Part shown: piece after piece, positions 1 through 9,785 of the stretch | Layout: every line of letters begins with the position of its first letter | Position numbering within the stretch: the first letter of the stretch is position 1 | NCBI GenBank assembly: GCA_963767685.1 | Contig: CAVYEZ010000001.1 | Location: forward strand, 496,001 to 560,000 | Length of the DNA: 64,000 nt | Direction: 5' to 3' | DNA from: Trebonia sp963767685 | GTDB taxonomy: Bacteria > Actinomycetota > Actinomycetes > Streptosporangiales > Streptosporangiaceae | Made by a program: the position numbers and the translations under genes | The notes under the pieces: model-generated | The model's input: only the letters and a program-made list of their open reading frames with translations | Told to the model about the DNA's origin: nothing | Database searches by the model: none

Positions 1-34
1 GTGGACCCGGACCGGCTCGGGTAGTTCATCCATC

Positions 35-825
35 GTGAGAAGGCGGGACACCGGAGTCAGGCCGAAATTCATCGCGGCGACAGCCCTGGCCCTGGCCCTG
101 GCGCTGCTCGCCGCGCTCGCGGGCTGCTCAGGCGGTGCCGGGGCGACCGCCAGGGCGAGCGCCGGGGCGACGGTGAGCACCCGCCCGGTGAGCGCCACCC
201 GCAAGGCGACGCCGGCCGTGAGCAAGTCACCAAGCCCGACGCCCACCCCCACGCCCACGTCCACGCCCACCCCGTCCGCCCTCCCCGTCGGCCCCGCCAA
301 TGCGGGCAAGCTCCCGCAGACCAGCGCCCTGCCGAAGACCAGCGGCCCGGCCTTCAGCAACGCCGTGCACGACCTCTGGCTCGCGGTCACCACCGGCAAC
401 CCCGATTACGCCAAGCCCGCGTTCTTCCCCGAGCAGGCCTACGAGCAGGTCAAGGCCATCGCCGACCCGGAATCGGACTGGCAGGGCCGGCTCTGGCTGC
501 GACTTCACCCTCGACATCGCCGCCGTGCACAAGCTCGTCAAGCCGGGCGCGAAGCTAACCAAGGTGATCGCCCCGACGGAGTACGAGCAGTGGACTCCCG
601 CCCGGCGCCTGCTACAACAGCACCGGCTACTGGCACCTGCCCGGATCGAGGCTGGTGTACCGGCAAGGCGGAGTCACGCGGTCGTTCGGGATCGCGTCGT
701 TCATCTCCTGGCGCGGCGACTGGTACCTGATCCACCTGGGCGCGCTGGTGCGCGGCGGCGCCTACGGCATCGTCGACGACCCGGAGACGGGCGAGGGGTA
801 CCCCGGGCCGGCCGGCGGCTGCTAG
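35..825 (+). CDS. Secreted lipoprotein of unknown function (frameshifted)
   Basis: The GTG at 35 opens a signal peptide: basic MRRRD, a hydrophobic Ala/Leu stretch and the lipobox LAGC, so the mature protein should be lipid-anchored outside the membrane. A Ser/Thr/Pro-rich spacer (about residues 40-85, with PTPTPTPTSTPTP) separates the anchor from a globular domain containing VHDLWLAVTTGNP and, near the end, GIASFISWRGDWYLIHLG. I do not recognise the domain. The frame shifts by +1 near 500 and again near 600; reading across both gives a protein of about 262 residues ending in PGPAGGC with a TAG at 823-825. The convergent neighbour ends only 15 nt away. Function is not assigned; the lipoprotein call is firm, the exact reading frame less so. 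Confidence 0.7.
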
Positions 826-840
826 GGGCGCCGGGCCCGG

Positions 841-1732
841 CTAGTCGGCGCTGGCCGTGGCCCCCCGCACCGACCCGGTGAGCTGCCCGGTCGTCGCCCG
901 GACCTCGCAGATCACGCTGCGCGTGCCCGCCTGCCACGCGACCGAGTCCGGGTACACGTAGGTGGACGTCAGGCTGATCGCTAGCTGCGGGTTCACGTAC
1001 CCGGTGAGCCGGCTCGCGCAGCCGCCGCTGGCCTTAGCCTGGACCGCGCTTGCGCCCGGCCACGCCGTGCCGGTCAGCGCGAACGTCGCGAATACCTCGG
1101 CGTCGTGCGGCGCGTCGCAGGAGACGAGCGTGTACGACTGCGCCCCCTGCGGGTCGAAGCAGTCCCCGGTCTTCAGCGAGAACACCGCCGACGTCTTGTA
1201 GGTGACCTTCACCGGCTTCTTGAAGCCGTGCGTGACCGAGCCGACGATGGCGATCGCCCCGCCGACGATCGCCGCGGCCAGCACGACGAACCCGCCGGCG
1301 AGCAGCAGCCGGGGCCAGCGCCGCGCCCGCCGAGGCTCGGCGGCCGCACCGGGCTCGTCGTCCTCGTTGTACTCGTCGTACTCGAAAGCCTCGTCGTACT
1401 CGAGGGCTTCGTCGTACTCGAGGGCCTCTTCGTCCTCAAGACCGTCATCCTCAAGGCCGTCGTCCTCAAGACCGGGGTCGTCCAGGTCCGCTTCGTCCGC
1501 AAGACCCTCGTCCACGGCGAGCTCGGGAGCCTCGTCGTCCGCGTACTCTCCGTAGTCCTCGGGCTTGTCGGGTTCGCCGGGCTGATCGGACGCGCCAGGC
1601 TCATCGAGGCTCATCGGATTCGTCGGGCGGGGGCGCCGCGCTGGCCGCGCCCGCCGAGATGACCGCGCCCGCGGCTGGCTCGATCGCGTCGACCGCTTCC
1701 GGTCTGCTGTCTCCGGTGGCTTCCGTGGACAT
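841..1732 (-). CDS. Membrane-anchored septum-formation-family protein
   Basis: A single-pass membrane protein. About 120 N-terminal residues are very acidic, with imperfect repeats of LEDDGLEDDG and ALEYDEALEYDEAFEYDE. A hydrophobic helix (LLLAGGFVVLAAAIVGGAIAIV) then leads to an extracellular domain with regularly spaced cysteines: FSLKTGDCFD, LVSCDAPHDAEVFATF, GGCASRL and VICEVRA. This pattern is typical of the Septum_form (PF13845-type) domain of actinobacteria. I place the start at ATG 1732 (MSTEATGD), because an AGGAG-type ribosome site lies just upstream and an inserted C near 1614 explains the break; removing it joins SDEP to DEPGASDQ. The acidic region probably stays cytoplasmic. The family name is older than firm function, so the cell-division role is inference. 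Confidence 0.72.
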
Positions 1733-1891
1733 CTCACTCCTGCTCCGCGGTGCCGGACAGCTGGCCGCACGCTCCTCTTGCACAACAAGTTTCCCCGTCT
1801 TACCAACGACATACCAGCGTTAAATATCCCGATTATCCCCGAGACCGGCTGAAAATCTCCTGTGGGTCGGCGTTCCCTGCCAGAACGCCGG

Positions 1892-1897
1892 TAACCT
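1892..1897 (+). promoter_or_regulatory. -10 element (TAACCT) for leaderless DUF3046 transcript
   Basis: TAACCT lies 6 nt before the ATG at 1904, the spacing at which transcription would start on the start codon. No Shine-Dalgarno sequence precedes the gene, which fits a leaderless mRNA. Confidence 0.5.
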
Positions 1898-1903
1898 GGG
1901 CCG

Positions 1904-2098
1904 ATGCGGCTGACGGAGTTCTGGGGACGGATGCGCGAGCAGTTCGGCGAAGCCTACGCGGAGAGCGTGGCGAAAGACTTCGTGCTCGCCCGCCTCGGTG
2001 ACCGCACCGTGAACAAGGCCCTGGCCGACGGGGAGGACGCGAAGGTCGTCTGGCGCGCGGTGAGCGAGCAGTTCAACGTCCCCGACCGGCTGAGGTAG
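1904..2098 (+). CDS. DUF3046 family small protein
   Basis: A complete 64-residue protein beginning MRLTEFWGRMREQFG and containing SVAKDFVLARLGDRT and KVVWRAVSEQFNVPDR. The N-terminal MRLTEFW and the length match the actinobacterial DUF3046 family, typically encoded just upstream of recA as here. There is no signal peptide or membrane helix, so the protein is cytoplasmic. Its function is unknown. The reading frame is intact, unlike many neighbours. The start is supported by a TAnnnT hexamer 6 nt upstream, suggesting leaderless expression. Confidence 0.85.
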   Translation: MRLTEFWGRMREQFGEAYAESVAKDFVLARLGDRTVNKALADGEDAKVVWRAVSEQFNVPDRLR

Positions 2099-2234
2099 CC
2101 GGATTCATCCCGAACGGATGCGGCCCTTCACCCGTCCCGTCCCGCTGGGCCGGGTCGGCGCGCAGGCCGGCTGCCAGCCGCTTTGCGGAGCGCCCCCGCG
2201 ATCGATCGAACGAGCCGGCGTGTCTTGCCCCCGA

Positions 2235-2257
2235 TCGAACAGTCGTTCCCCTATAGT
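2235..2257 (+). promoter_or_regulatory. LexA (SOS) box and -10 element upstream of recA
   Basis: TCGAAC (2235-2240), four bases, then GTTC (2245-2248) closely matches the Gram-positive SOS box TCGAAC-N4-GTTCGA, with the last two bases CC instead of GA. TATAGT (2252-2257) follows at once and is a good -10 hexamer, so bound LexA would cover the spacer of the promoter. The leader between this site and recA is about 240 nt long. Confidence 0.75.
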
Positions 2258-2498
2258 GATGAATGTCGGGGCGCCGCGCGTCCGCGACGCGTGTTCGCCG
2301 GGACCACTGTGATCCAGGAAATCCGTGATCCAGGAGTGACTGTGACCCGGGAATGTCGGTGGTGACGCGTAGCGTGTGCGGTGTTGGCAGCGGGCGCAGT
2401 ACTTCAAGTGCGAGTACGTCGAGTGTTGGTACTTCAAGTGCAGAGCGCCGAAGGTCGCAGCCAGCCTGACTGAGGCACTCAAACAACAGGGAGTCCCC

Positions 2499-3625
2499 AT
2501 GGCACCAAGCGGCAAGACAGCGATCCCGGACCGGGCCGGCGACAAGAGCAAGGCCCTCGAGGCCGCGCTCCTGCAGATCGAGCGGCAGTTCGGCAAGGGC
2601 TCGATCATGCGGCTCGGCGAGGAGACGCGTGTTCCGGTCGAGGTGATCCCCACCGGCTCGATCGCACTCGACGTGGCCCTCGGCATCGGCGGCCTTCCGC
2701 GCGGTCGGGTCGTCGAGATCTACGGCCCAGAGAGCTCGCGGCAAGACCACCGTGGCGCTGCATGCCATCGCGAACGCGCAGAAGGGGGGCGGCATCGCCG
2801 CGTTCATCGACGCGGAGCACGCGCTCGACCCCGAGTACGCGCAGAAGCTCGGCGTCGACACCGAGGCGCTCCTGGTCTCCCAGCCGGACACCGGCGAGCA
2901 GGCGCTGGAGATCATGGACATGCTGATTCGCTCCGGCGCGATCGACATCGTGGTCATCGACTCGGTGGCCGCCCTCGTCCCCAAGGCCGAGATCGAGGGC
3001 GAGATGGGCGACAGCCACGTCGGCCTCCAGGCCCGCCTCATGTCCCAGGCTCTCCGCAAGATCGCCGGCGCCCTCAATCAGACGAAAACAACAGCGATTT
3101 TCATCAACCAGCTCCGCGAAAAGGTCGGAGTAATGTTCGGAAGTCCCGAAACCACCTCCGGCGGGAAGGCGCTGAAGTTCTACGCGTCGGTGCGGCTGGA
3201 CATCCGGCGGATCGAGACGCTCAAGGACGGGACCGAGGCGGTCGGCAACCGGACGCGCGATCAAGGTCGTGAAGAACAAGATGGCGCCGCCCTTCAAGAC
3301 CGCTGAGTTCGACATCCTCTACGGGGTCGGGATCTCCAAGGAGGGCAGCCTGATCGACCTCGGCGTGGAGCAGGGCATCGTGCGCAAGGCCGGCGCCTGG
3401 TACACGTACGAGGGCGACCAGCTCGGTCAGGGCAAGGAGAACGCGCGGAACTTCCTGCGCGACAACGCTGACACCTGCAATGAGATCGAGAAGAAGATCA
3501 AGGAGAAGCTCGGCGTCGGCCCGCGCCTGGACAACGCCGCCGCCACCGCTGTCCCCGCCGCTCCCGCCCCCGTCCCCGTCCCCGTGCCGGCGGGTGCCGC
3601 CGGCCGACCGGGCGCCGCTAGCTGA
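2499..3625 (+). CDS. recA: Recombinase RecA (two +1 frameshifts in the assembly)
   Basis: RecA forms ATP-dependent filaments on single-stranded DNA, pairs homologous strands and triggers LexA self-cleavage. Three reading frames join end to end: residues from MAPSGKTAIPDRAGDKSKAL, through the start of the P-loop (ESS, then GKTT after an extra base near 2740), then FIDAEHALDPEYAQKLGVD, VVIDSVAALVPKAEIEGEMGD and the L2 segment FINQLREKVGVMFGSPETT, then after a second extra base near 3255 KNKMAPPFKTAEFDILYG. The C-terminal tail is Ala/Pro/Val-rich, as in other actinobacteria. The corrected length of about 374 residues is normal. The ATG at 2499 has an AGGGAG ribosome site. An essential-type gene broken twice by single bases is best explained by sequencing error. 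recX follows 5 nt later. Confidence 0.95.
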
Positions 3626-3630
3626 GTTCG

Positions 3631-4308
3631 ATGTCGCGTGACGGCGGACCGTGGCCGGCGTCCTCCGGCAGCCTCCCCCAGGGGCCGCGTAACGCCCCCT
3701 GGGGAGATGCGCCCGAGACCCCCCTGCCCGAGGACCCCGCCCTGGTGGGAAACCATAAGGGCGGCGCTGGCGGTGCCGGCGATAACCCGGAAGAGCGGGC
3801 GCGGCAGGTGTGCCTGCGGCTGCTCACGCTCGCGCCCCGGACGCGCGCGCAGCTCGCCGACGCGCTGCGCAAGCGCGGCATCCCGGACGAGGCCGCGGAC
3901 GAGGTGCTGAGCCGGTTCGAGGACGTCGGCCTGATCGACGACGCCGCCTTTGCCCGCGCGTGGGTGGAATCGCGGCACTACAGCCGCGGCCTGGCCGGCC
4001 GGGCGCTGAGCGCCGAGCTCAAGCAGCGCGGCGTGGCCGCCGAAGAGATCCGCGCGGCCATCGAGGAGCGGCTTGGCCCCGACGCGGAGGCCGCCGCGGC
4101 GCGGCGGCTCATCGACAGGAAGCTGGGGTCCACCAGGGGCCTGCCGCCGGAGCAGCGGACCCGGCGCCTGGCCGGAATGCTCGCCCGCAAGGGCTATCCG
4201 GCGGGCCTCGCCTTCCGGGTGATCCGTGAGGCCCTGGAGGCCGAAGGGGCCCCCGCGTTCCCAGAAGACGAACCGCCCTTCGACGAGCCCGATTCGGACA
4301 CAGAGTGA
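3631..4308 (+). CDS. recX: Regulatory protein RecX
   Basis: RecX modulates RecA by capping or destabilising its filament. The frame is intact and codes 225 residues. The conserved three-helix repeats start around residue 55 (ERARQVCLRLLTLAPRTRAQLADALRKRG), followed by VLSRFEDVGLIDDAAFARAWVESR and a repeat ending LARKGYPAGLAFRVIREAL. The first 50 residues are Gly/Pro-rich and look non-conserved, so translation could start later than ATG 3631. The gene sits 5 nt behind recA and is expected to share its SOS promoter. A strong hairpin lies inside the first codons (3673-3706), which may reduce recX relative to recA. Confidence 0.9.
   Translation: MSRDGGPWPASSGSLPQGPRNAPWGDAPETPLPEDPALVGNHKGGAGGAGDNPEERARQVCLRLLTLAPRTRAQLADALRKRGIPDEAADEVLSRFEDVGLIDDAAFARAWVESRHYSRGLAGRALSAELKQRGVAAEEIRAAIEERLGPDAEAAAARRLIDRKLGSTRGLPPEQRTRRLAGMLARKGYPAGLAFRVIREALEAEGAPAFPEDEPPFDEPDSDTE
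3673..3706 (+). promoter_or_regulatory. Hairpin at the recA-recX boundary
   Basis: Two 13-nt GC-rich arms (3673-3685 and 3694-3706, CTCCCCCAGGGGC and GCCCCCTGGGGAG) pair with two central mismatches around an 8-nt loop. It lies just inside the annotated recX 5' end, where it could attenuate transcription or block translation. There is no U-tract. Confidence 0.4.
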
Positions 4309-4752
4309 CGTAAACACGCACGCGGCGCGTCCGGGTCAACGCCCCGCACCGCTCGGCCGCACCGACAGCCACCTACAAGGCCGGGGAGTCTCGTTGCTTC
4401 TCCGGCTCACTCGGTGCCGCGCCCGGAACTGCGCGTGGCCAGTGACGCAGCTTGCGAGCAGTGGGCCGCGAGTAAAAAATAACTTCCACGGACAGCGTAG
4501 ATATCGGCTTCATAACGCCTGAACTGCGGCAACGTCTCTACCTGCTGTTTCGCAGATCACGGTTTTGTGACGGACAATGTAGACAGACCCCGTAATCAAC
4601 GCTTAACCTCACGGCAGTGAGGCGTTATCTGGCGCCGGACGGGTGACCCGCACGCCCGACCCCGATACGGCCAGCGCGCGGCACAGCCGTGGCCAGCCGC
4701 CTCAACCGTAACGCCAGGGTCCCGTGACCAACGGGGACGAAAGGGGTGAACC
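4309..4752. other. Intergenic region between recX and rny
   Basis: 444 nt with no convincing gene. It is more AT-rich than its surroundings (4470-4610), as expected for a promoter region of rny. A short hairpin, CCTCAC (4607-4612) GGCA GTGAGG (4617-4622), is visible. I see no clear -35/-10 pair or riboswitch. Confidence 0.5.
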
Positions 4753-6356
<1,604 letters not shown>

Positions 6357-6546
6357 CCAAGGTCAGCGGAGCTCGTGCCAGACGGTGTCCTGCGCGAAGT
6401 TAGGATACTCGGCCATATCGACCCCCTTCGATTGCCGTACTCGCCATTCTCGTTAGGGTCACCTCAGGCGTCAAGGCACCCCCACGTGTCCATCACCCAC
6501 CGGAAGTGGGGTCAAGCGGCTTGAGCCCCGAGAGGTCATTGATTTC

Positions 6547-7512
6547 ATGCGCGTGATCGTAGTTGGCGCGGGCGTCGTCGGGCTGACCACCGCGGTGAGC
6601 CTGCTCGAAGCCGGATGTGACGTGCGAGTGGTGGCCGACGCGCCTGTCGAGGCGACAACGTCGTACGTCGCCGCCGGGGTCTGGTTCCCCACCCATGCCG
6701 GGCCGCCGGGCAAGGTCGCCGACTGGGGGCGCCGGACCCTGGAGGTCCTCGCCGGGCAGGCCAGGGACTCGGTACCCGGGGTGGTCATGCGCGAGTCACT
6801 GGCGCTCTACCGGCAACCCCCGGGCCGGCCGGATTGGGCCGCGTCGGTCGGCGGCATCCGCGAGGCCACGAAGGCGGAGTTGCCGCCTGGCTATGCCTGC
6901 GGCCTGCGGTTCGCGGTACCCCAGGCGGAAATGCCGGTGTACCTGCCCTGGCTGATGCGGCAGGTGCGGGACCGGGGCGGCGAGATCGTCGCGCAGCACG
7001 TCACCGCGCTGGCCGAACTGTCCGGGGAAGGCGTGGACGCGCTCGTTATCTGCCCCGGCCTGGCCGCCAGGGACCTAGTCGGCGACCAGTCGGTATATCC
7101 GGTGCGGGGCCAGATCGCCCGGGTCACGAACCCGGGCATCACCCTGTCGGTGCGTGACGAGTTCCATCCGTCCGGCCGGGCCTACGTTCACCCGAGGGCC
7201 AGCGACTGCATCCTGGGAGGCACGCTGGAGGACCACCAGTGGGACACCCGGCCCGATCCGGCTACCGCCGAGGCCATCCTCGCCCGCTGCGGCGAAATCT
7301 TTCCCGCCGTGCGGGACGCCACCGTCATCGAGCATCTGGCCGGCCTGCGTCCCGGACGTCAGGAGGTCCGGCTGGAAGAGAGCACCCCGGAAAACGGCGG
7401 CCCGCGCATCGTGCACAATTACGGGCACGGGGGCTCCGGCGTGACCCTCAGCTGGGGATGCGCGGAGGACGTCGCAAGAATCGTCGGCAAGCAGGCAGCG
7501 GCGCGCCGCTAG
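6547..7512 (+). CDS. FAD-dependent D-amino-acid oxidase
   Basis: The protein should oxidise D-amino acids to 2-oxo acids with FAD, releasing ammonia and hydrogen peroxide. It is complete at 321 residues, close to the family's usual length. The N-terminal dinucleotide-binding motif is VVGAGVVGLTTAVSLLEAG, followed by AGVWFPTHA. PVRGQIARV (about residue 185), the substrate-loop region RAYVHPRASDCILGGTLE and the C-terminal HNYGHGGSGVTLSWGCA that closes on FAD are all those of the DAO family. The start ATG 6547 follows a GAGAGGTC ribosome site. It is the first gene of version A of the variable rny-peptidase interval, so it is probably accessory. Substrate preference cannot be read from sequence. 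Confidence 0.88.
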   Translation: MRVIVVGAGVVGLTTAVSLLEAGCDVRVVADAPVEATTSYVAAGVWFPTHAGPPGKVADWGRRTLEVLAGQARDSVPGVVMRESLALYRQPPGRPDWAASVGGIREATKAELPPGYACGLRFAVPQAEMPVYLPWLMRQVRDRGGEIVAQHVTALAELSGEGVDALVICPGLAARDLVGDQSVYPVRGQIARVTNPGITLSVRDEFHPSGRAYVHPRASDCILGGTLEDHQWDTRPDPATAEAILARCGEIFPAVRDATVIEHLAGLRPGRQEVRLEESTPENGGPRIVHNYGHGGSGVTLSWGCAEDVARIVGKQAAARR

Positions 7513-7585
7513 ACAGCCCGGCCTCGAGCGGGGCGATGACCGTCTCCGTCTTCCTGAAGCGGCCCGCGTTGGCACAATGTGGGCA

Positions 7586-9621
7586 TGACCGACAATTTGC
7601 CGGTGGCCGGCCCGCGCGAGTTCATCCCGGCGGTCTACCCCGGGGAGCGGCAGCGGGCACCGCGCGCTGATCGTGGCGCGCCTGGCCGACCCGCGGGTCC
7701 GCCGGGCGGTGATCCCCGGGCTGACTCGCGCGGCGATCAAACGGGTCACGGGGGACACCGCCGCCGGCGCGGGGGTCGCCACCGCCATCCTGGGGATCGC
7801 GATCCTGCGCTTCTACGGCAACCTGGGGCACTGGGGGTGGCTTCTGGTGCTGCCGGTCGCGGCGATGACCGGCGTCATCGGCGTGATCACCTTCTTCGGC
7901 CTGCGCCTGGCGACCTGGCTCGCCCGGCTGGCGGTGGCCCACGTTCCCGGCTGGCCGCGTGCCGTCCGGTGGTTCATCGCCGCCGCTGCCATCGTGATCG
8001 CTGCCCTGCTGGTCGCCTTCGAAGGGGCGGCGCTGGCCGCGACCCTGGCCTTCTGCCTGCCGCTGGCGCTGGTCGCCGGCTCCGGCGGGTGGGCGTGCGC
8101 GCTCGCGCGGCGCCGGACCCGTGACTCGACCCGGGGCTGGCAGCGGCTCGCGCCTGACGTGATCGCCGTCGTGACCATCGCCGCCTTGCTGGTGGCGCTT
8201 GTCCACCGCGGGCTGCTGACCGCGGGCCCGGCCGCCGGCCTGCTTTTCCCGGTCGCCGCCTGGGGCATCGTGAAGCTCTGGCGCGCGATGGCGGGCTCGC
8301 CCCGGCCGGCGGTCAAGGCGGCCGCGAACCTCGTCGGCTCGCTGCTGTTCGGCGGCGAACTGGTGCTGCTGCTGGTGTGGCTCGCGAATGTGCTCCACTT
8401 CTCCGCGTCCGTCGTCGCCGTGCTGCGCTGGTGGCTTGAGCAGGTCGGGTCGCGCGCGGACCTGCCCTGGTGGGTCTGGACTGGCCTCTACGCCGTGCTC
8501 GCCGGGCTTGGCGTGGCGATCGTCCGCTGGCCGGGCCGGATGAAGCGCGTCGCGTCCCGGATCAAGCGGCTCCGGGTGATCCCCGCCTCCGACCGGTCGC
8601 AGCAGGTGCTGACCTGCGTGCATATCGGGCTGCTGGCGACCGTGCTCGTCGGGCAAGCCGCGCCGCCGGCGGTTGGCACGGTGCTCCGCCGCCGGCGGTT
8701 GGCACGGTGCTCCGCCGCCGGCTGCCCGCGGCGTACGTGGTGGCGCTGCAGCGCGAGTTCGACGACGCGGCCGAGCGGTTCGCCTACCAGCAGATCGCCG
8801 CCGCGTACACCCACGCTCCGGCCACGGGCACGCTGACCGCGCTGGTCACCAAGATCAGTGACGTCGCCGGTCCCGGCGACCCGCGGCAAGGCGCTACCGG
8901 CACCGAGAAGGACCTGGCCAGGCGCGTCGGCGAGGCCCAGGCGCAGGCACTCGCCCTGCCGCCGTTGCCGTCACTGGACGATGCGGAGCAGCAGGCCGCC
9001 GCCCACCAGCAGGCCGCCGCGGGGGACAGCCTCGCCAACGAGGCGGACACCCTCGCGAAGCTCGACGAGGCCGACGAGGAATCGGACAAGCAAGTCGAGG
9101 ACGCCGCCGACCTGGCCGCCAAGCTGGTCGCGAGCACGATATCCGTCCCGTCGGTCAGCGACAACGAGGCCTTCCAGGTGGTGCGCGAGTACCTGAGCGG
9201 CCTCATCGAGGGCAGCCGCCTCACCGACGCGGTAGCCGCCTGGCTCCACCACCTGCCGGGAGCCGCGCCCGCGCCCGCGCCGGATGCCCAGGTCAATCCC
9301 GACCCCGCCCGGCTGGAGGCGGCGGCCAGCGCGACCCTTTCCGCGGTGACAACCGAGCAGGGCATGGACGACCCCGTCACCGACCCGAACGACGACAACG
9401 ACCTGGCCTACCAGAACGCGCAGGACGAGGCGCCGGTGGACGGCGCCGTCGACATCGTCAACGATGCCCGCTACGCGCAGGACCCCACGGGCCCGTGCGA
9501 CAGTTGCATCGCCCCCGCGATCCCCGACCTGGGCGGGCTGGAACGAGCGGCAAACGACGTGTTCACCCCCGAGCCGGGTGAAGAGCCAGGCGAAGAGGGG
9601 CCTGACGTCCACGAGCCCTAG
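7586..9621 (+). CDS. Multi-pass membrane protein of unknown function (frameshifted)
   Basis: Starts at ATG 7586 (MTDNLPVAGPREFIPAVYPG), with CACAAT 6 nt upstream suggesting leaderless transcription. After a frameshift near 7660 come about seven hydrophobic helices between 7770 and 8670 (for example AAMTGVIGVITFFGL and WFIAAAAIVIAALLVAF). The C-terminal 300 residues are soluble, Ala/Asp/Glu/Gln-rich and partly helical, ending in a Pro/Glu tail. I recognise no family. A 26-bp tandem duplication (8662-8713) breaks the frame exactly between the two halves; deleting one copy restores LRRRLPAAYVVALQREF in frame. It lies between the amino-acid oxidase and the glucodextranase in version A of the variable interval. 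Confidence 0.65.
8662..8713 (+). repeat. 26-bp perfect tandem duplication
   Basis: Copy 1 is 8662-8687 and copy 2 is 8688-8713, identical over 26 nt. Since 26 is not a multiple of three, the duplication alters the frame of the surrounding gene. Removal of one copy gives a continuous frame. Confidence 0.9.
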
Positions 9622-9785
9622 ACAAGATCAAGATCGGCATCCCGAACGATCCCGTGCTTGACCCGGTCGCGCCCGTGACCGACCGCCCTTGACGCGCGCA
9701 CCGATTGGGAGGACGCTCAGCCGAGCACGGTTCCTGATTGCCGATTTGTTCATGCTGGTCGCAATTGTGACGATGGGTCTGTGTG

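Noticed and set aside
2735..2760. Programmed frameshift or intein in recA
   Set aside because: The break inside the P-loop is a single extra base with no slippery site or intein sequence, and the same kind of error recurs in unrelated genes.
6362..6415. 17-codon minus-strand ORF (MAEYPNFAQDTVWHELR) with an AAGGGGG ribosome site
   Set aside because: Too short to judge by coding character and it has no recognised relative; possibly the start of a gene lost when cargo A was inserted.
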